Of a stretch of DNA of 64,000 bases, positions 60,040 through 64,000 are shown piece by piece. The stretch is taken from positions 1 through 64,000 of the forward strand of contig NZ_FQWI01000014.1 of assembly GCF_900129615.1 (NCBI RefSeq), read 5' to 3'. Both the position numbers and the translations under genes were made by a program. The notes beneath the pieces were generated by a model. The model saw only the letters and a program-made list of their open reading frames with translations. It ran no database searches and was not told the DNA's origin. The first letter of the stretch is position 1. Every line of letters begins with the position of its first letter. The stretch is from Pectobacterium carotovorum. Its GTDB lineage: Bacteria > Pseudomonadota > Gammaproteobacteria > Enterobacterales > Enterobacteriaceae.

Positions 60040-62520
60040 TTATTGACCAAACATTTCTTTGATCCAGTCAGCGACGCCTTCTCCGTTTTGCTGGTCCTGC
60101 TGCGCTGAAGGCTGCGGCTGGCTAGCCTGACACAGCGCCTGCGGATTATCCGTCCAGACCGGCAATACGCGCCCGGCGCTGCTGCCGTTGCAGATAAAGT
60201 TACCGCTGGCATCTACCGTCATAGTCGTAATGCCTTCCGGCGGCGTCAGCATCAACGGCAGCGGCGTTTGGTTCTCCAGATAGCGACGATAAATCGTCAG
60301 CGCACCGTTCGCCCCGGTCAACTTGGCCGGGCCGTTGTTATCGCGCCCTACCCAGCTAATCGCCACTTCTTTACCGTCGATCCCAGCAAACCAGCTATCA
60401 CGCAGGTCGTTAGTCGTACCGGTTTTCGCCGCCAGATGATAATTCGGGAATTTCACCGCCAGCGAGCGCGACGTACCGCGTTCAACAACCTGCTGCATGC
60501 CATACAGCGTCAGATAAGCCGCCTGCGCCGGAACCGCGCGTTCCGCCTGCGGGAAGCTCTGATACAGCACCGTACCGTCTTCCGCAATCACTGAACGCAG
60601 TGAGGAAAGCGGTGCACGGTTGCCGCCGCTAGCGATCGTTTGGTATTCCTGCGCCACTTCCATCGGCGTCAGACTGATCGCTCCCAGCAGCATCGCCGGT
60701 ACAGGCTGGATCACGTTTTCAGGAATCCCTAAACGCTTCAACGTTTCCGTGATCTGATTCAGCCCCACGGCCATCCCCAGATTGACGGTCGGCACGTTCA
60801 GCGAGTTTGCCAGCGCATCAACCAGCATGACGCGGCCACGGAACTCACGATCGTAGTTCTTCGGCTGCCACAGCTGCCCGTTAGGCTGTTTGATCGACAG
60901 CGGTTCATCCGCCAGCAGGGTATTCAGACGATAGGTGTCCGGCTGGCTCAGCGCGGTCAGGTAGGTCGGCGGCTTCGCCAACGATCCGACAGGACGACGC
61001 GCCTGTAGCGCACGGTTAAACCCGGCGTACTGCGTTTGAGCACCACCAACCATCGCGCGGACTTCGCCGCTGAAGCGATCGACAATCACCATCGCCGCTT
61101 CCAGATCGCTGACGTTACGGCCTGCACGCAATGCCGGAACCCCGACTTCCACCGCTTTTTCCGCCGCATCCTGCGAGACCGGATCGAGCGTGGTAAAGAT
61201 TTTCACGCCGGAGAGATCGTTAACCTTGTCGCCAAGCCGCTGTTGCAGTTCCTGACGCACCAGTTGCATAAACGCCGGCTGAGGACTGATGACGCCGCCT
61301 TTCGGCTGCACACCCAGCGGGCGCGCACTCAGCATGTTGTACAGATCGGCATCAATAACCTGCTGATTCTGCAACAGACGCAGCACCAGATTGCGTCGTT
61401 CTAACGTAATCTGTGGGTTACGCCACGGGTTATACAGCGACGCCCCTTTCACCATGCCCACCAGCAACGCCTGCTGATCGAGGCTCAGTTCATTCACCGG
61501 ACGACCAAAGTAGTACAGGCTGGCAAGCGGGAAGCCGCGGATCTGATCGTTACCGCTCTGACCGAGGTACACCTCGTTCAGATACAGTTCAAGGATACGA
61601 TCCTTGCTGTAGCGATAATCCATGATCAGCGCCATATAGGCTTCGTTAGCTTTACGCCACAGCGAACGCTCGTTGGTCAGGAACAGGTTCTTAACCAACT
61701 GCTGCGTCAGCGTACTACCGCCCTGTACTGCACGCCCCGCCGTGATGTTCGCTAAGAACGCACGGCCAATGGAGTACAGGCTGATACCATCGTGCTCATA
61801 AAAATGACGGTCTTCGGTCGCGACCAGTGTATCAACCAGCAGATCGGGGAAACCAGCACGCGGCACGAACAAACGCTGTTCGCCATTCGGCGACTGCATC
61901 ATGGTGATCAATTTCGGATCGAGACGGAAAAAGCCGAAGTTACGCTGGTTGTCCAGATTCTGGATCTGCGACAAACGATCGTTGGCAAACGTCAGGCGCG
62001 CCTGAATCTGCCCTTCTTTTCCATCGGGGAAATCAAACGGACGGCGCAGCATATCGATGCTGTTGCCACGCACGCTGAATTCACCCGGACGGGTAATGCG
62101 GCTCACCTGACGGTATTGCATGCCTTCCAGCAGACTGATCATCTCTTTCTGGCTATAGGCCATGCCCGGCTCAAGGTTAACCATGCGGCCATAGACGGCG
62201 GCCGGCAATTGCCAGACTTTGCCTTCAATACGGCTACGGATCTGGCTGTCGAGGTATACGCCATAGATCGCCATCGCTACGGCAAAGATCAGGAACAGCT
62301 TGATCGCCAGCCCCAGCCAGCGCCGTCTTCTCTGCGATTTACGCGTCATGGTGTCATCGCCGTCGTAATCATCATCGTCGTCATAGTCGTCCTGATAATC
62401 GTCATAGTCTTCATCATCATAGTCGTCATCCCTGCGACGTCGTATGGCCTGCTTACGTTCAGGCTTACGTTTTGGCGCTCTCCCTTTGCGCCCGATAGGT
62501 TCGCGGTCATCCCGAGACAT
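60040..62520 (-). CDS. mrcB: Penicillin-binding protein 1B
   Basis: PBP1B polymerises and cross-links peptidoglycan. The 826-residue protein has a basic then very acidic Asp/Tyr-rich cytoplasmic tail (1-65), one membrane helix (about 69-90), the glycosyltransferase domain with [10 protein letters not shown] from 236, and the transpeptidase domain with SLAK near 513, SLN and KTGTTND near 700. Length is close to the 844 residues of E. coli. It lies 102 bp after hrpB. Confidence 0.97.
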   Translation of the reverse strand: MSRDDREPIGRKGRAPKRKPERKQAIRRRRDDDYDDEDYDDYQDDYDDDDDYDGDDTMTRKSQRRRRWLGLAIKLFLIFAVAMAIYGVYLDSQIRSRIEGKVWQLPAAVYGRMVNLEPGMAYSQKEMISLLEGMQYRQVSRITRPGEFSVRGNSIDMLRRPFDFPDGKEGQIQARLTFANDRLSQIQNLDNQRNFGFFRLDPKLITMMQSPNGEQRLFVPRAGFPDLLVDTLVATEDRHFYEHDGISLYSIGRAFLANITAGRAVQGGSTLTQQLVKNLFLTNERSLWRKANEAYMALIMDYRYSKDRILELYLNEVYLGQSGNDQIRGFPLASLYYFGRPVNELSLDQQALLVGMVKGASLYNPWRNPQITLERRNLVLRLLQNQQVIDADLYNMLSARPLGVQPKGGVISPQPAFMQLVRQELQQRLGDKVNDLSGVKIFTTLDPVSQDAAEKAVEVGVPALRAGRNVSDLEAAMVIVDRFSGEVRAMVGGAQTQYAGFNRALQARRPVGSLAKPPTYLTALSQPDTYRLNTLLADEPLSIKQPNGQLWQPKNYDREFRGRVMLVDALANSLNVPTVNLGMAVGLNQITETLKRLGIPENVIQPVPAMLLGAISLTPMEVAQEYQTIASGGNRAPLSSLRSVIAEDGTVLYQSFPQAERAVPAQAAYLTLYGMQQVVERGTSRSLAVKFPNYHLAAKTGTTNDLRDSWFAGIDGKEVAISWVGRDNNGPAKLTGANGALTIYRRYLENQTPLPLMLTPPEGITTMTVDASGNFICNGSSAGRVLPVWTDNPQALCQASQPQPSAQQDQQNGEGVADWIKEMFGQ

Positions 62521-62622
62521 TACAATAACTTCTCCATCAGGTTGTTCACGGCTATCTGCTCTGCGCTCAAGCCGCCTACTCTGTTTCCAGCCCCTTTTTT
62601 GGGAAAGCGGAAACGTCTGAAA

Positions 62623-64000
62623 TTAGTGATTCTGATATTTCTTGGTACGTCTCGTCGGAGCCGTATTTGCCGGATCGTCCGGCCAGACATGCTTGGGGTA
62701 ACGCCCCTTCATCTCTTTTTGCACGTCGCGGTAGGTGCCTTGCCAGAATGCCGCTAAATCTCGCGTAATCTGTAGTGGACGCTGTGCGGGTGACAAAAGT
62801 TCCAATACCAGCGCCACACGCCCTTCCGCCAGCAGTGGGCTCTGCTGCTCACCAAACATTTCCTGCATCCGCACCGACAGCACCGGTGGCTTATCGTCAT
62901 AATAGGCGATAGGCAAGCGACTGCCGCCGGGAACCGTATAGTGCGTGGGCAATGCGCTATCCAGCCGCTGGCGCAGCGACCAGTCCAACAGTCGCAGCAG
63001 CGCATCACTCAAATTAATTTGGTGCAGCGCCCGTAAATCACGCACGCCAGCAAGTGACGGCAGTAACCAGACTTCCAGCGTTGCCAGCAGCGCTTCATCG
63101 TCCACTCGCGGCCAGTCAACTTCCGGCAACCACTGGTGCGCACACTGTAGCCGGGCGCGTAGCTGCAACGCTGCAGCATCCCAGTTTAATGCATCCATCC
63201 CCTGCTCCCGAATCCAGGATAACATCGCCTGCTGTAGTGCCTCATCGGATGGCTTATTCAGCGGACGCGTTCGCAGAGTCAGACAACCTATCTGGTCGCG
63301 CTGGCTGGCGCGCAGAGTACCCTTTTCTTCGTCCCAGTGCACCACGTTACGTTCATTTATTAATCCGGGTAGCCGCCGTTCCAGCCGTTCAATATCCAGC
63401 GGCAACGCCAGCAGGATCCGTGCCTCTGCGCTTTGCTTGTTTTGCACTAATCGATCGTTCTGTAGCAACGCCGGGGTCAGCAACCACTCGGTGCCTGACA
63501 GCGCCTCATCAGGCGACATCATCGCGCCGCTGCCGTTAGCAAGCTGGTAGCGCCCATCCTGACTACGCCGCCGGGCGATGCGGTCGGGGAAAGCCTGCGC
63601 CAACAGCCAGTCGGCTTCCCCGCCGTCAATGCGTCCTGAGGTCGTCGATAAACGACGCGTCAGCTGTTTTGCCCGCCGTAACCAGTGCGGCAATGGGCGA
63701 TGCAACCAATCAGCCAGATTGATCGACCCGCTACGTGGCGGCTCTTCGAGTATCGCCGCCAGACATCCAGCCGTGGCCAACGCATCTGAACTTTGCTGTG
63801 ATGCGGTATACAGCATCGTCGCCAGTCGGGCATCGCAGCCTAACGCGGCTATTTTCCGCCCCTCGGCGGTTAACCTATCCTGCTCATCGGTGATACCAAG
63901 CTGGCGCAGCAGTTGACGTGCAGCATAAAGCGCAGGGGCTGGCGGCGTATCCAGCCAGGTTAACTGCGTCACATCAGTGCAGCCCCACTGTAATAAATCC
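62623..64000 (-). CDS. hrpB: ATP-dependent RNA helicase-like protein HrpB, C-terminal part (partial)
   Basis: The frame is open to the window edge; upstream of the GTG at 63972 it still encodes LLQWGCTDVTQLTWLD, which fits HrpB, so the gene continues out of the window. About 459 of the usual 810 residues are visible: the end of the helicase-associated domain and the HrpB-specific C-terminus ending in PKHVWPDDPANTAPTRRTKKYQ. The helicase motifs lie outside. The gene order hrpB-mrcB is as in E. coli. Confidence 0.96.
   Translation of the reverse strand, partial: DLLQWGCTDVTQLTWLDTPPAPALYAARQLLRQLGITDEQDRLTAEGRKIAALGCDARLATMLYTASQQSSDALATAGCLAAILEEPPRSGSINLADWLHRPLPHWLRRAKQLTRRLSTTSGRIDGGEADWLLAQAFPDRIARRRSQDGRYQLANGSGAMMSPDEALSGTEWLLTPALLQNDRLVQNKQSAEARILLALPLDIERLERRLPGLINERNVVHWDEEKGTLRASQRDQIGCLTLRTRPLNKPSDEALQQAMLSWIREQGMDALNWDAAALQLRARLQCAHQWLPEVDWPRVDDEALLATLEVWLLPSLAGVRDLRALHQINLSDALLRLLDWSLRQRLDSALPTHYTVPGGSRLPIAYYDDKPPVLSVRMQEMFGEQQSPLLAEGRVALVLELLSPAQRPLQITRDLAAFWQGTYRDVQKEMKGRYPKHVWPDDPANTAPTRRTKKYQNH

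Overview
The window is chromosomal DNA of a soft-rot enterobacterium, most likely Pectobacterium. The housekeeping backbone runs in an Enterobacterales order: yfhL/acpS-pdxJ-recO-era-rnc-lepB-lepA-rseCBA-rpoE/nadB/trmN-srmB/grcA/ung, then alaWX, gltX, valUXY-lysV, then cdaR-degP-dgt/mtn-btuF, erpA/hemL, fhuBDC, mrcB and hrpB. Its proteins read like close relatives of the E. coli ones. The left end carries a locus that resembles, from memory, the multi-repeat adhesin locus described in Pectobacterium atrosepticum. No database search was possible, so the genus is inferred.

Region 1 (1-15.7 kb) is an adhesion and c-di-GMP island. A giant adhesin gene enters from the left edge on the minus strand, and about 2,380 codons are visible. 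It has an N-terminal retention module with a LapG-type dialanine site, one leading Ig-like domain, and then at least 20 tandem repeats of exactly 104 residues (312 bp). Divergent from it is a three-gene type I secretion operon: a TolC-like outer membrane protein, a LapB-like ABC exporter and a HlyD/LapC-like adaptor. Facing that operon is a PAS-GAF-GGDEF protein with an SGDEF active-site motif, and beyond it an EAL protein whose signature reads ELL. Together they look like a secreted, surface-anchored adhesin with its own exporter and local c-di-GMP genes. No LapD or LapG homologue lies in the window.

Region 2 (16-34.8 kb) is core metabolism and envelope stress: cofactor and phosphopantetheine genes, RNA processing, signal peptidase, LepA, the sigma-E operon with an autoregulatory-type promoter, NAD synthesis, a tRNA methyltransferase, an RNA helicase, the GrcA spare radical domain with paired FNR sites, uracil-DNA glycosylase, two tRNA-Ala genes, a periplasmic esterase and gltX. 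Region 3 (35-39.6 kb) holds three tRNA-Val genes and one tRNA-Lys. A tRNA-derived direct repeat follows, interrupted by a hairpin-rich insert. Next come a divergent ene-reductase and aldo/keto reductase pair with a TetR regulator, and a DoxX protein.

Region 4 (39.7-50.1 kb) contains the sulfate importer operon sbp-cysT-cysW-cysA, the glycerate regulator cdaR, degP behind a sigma-E-type promoter, dgt, mtn and btuF. Region 5 (50.3-64 kb) contains a small secreted protein of unknown function behind a perfect 16-bp palindrome, then erpA and hemL. A GST/MocR-regulator/LysE-exporter block follows, inserted between hemL and fhuB relative to E. coli. The hydroxamate-siderophore importer fhuCDB comes next, behind a Fur box but without fhuA, then a 595-bp gap with a nested palindromic element, then mrcB and the 3' part of hrpB, which leaves the window on the right.
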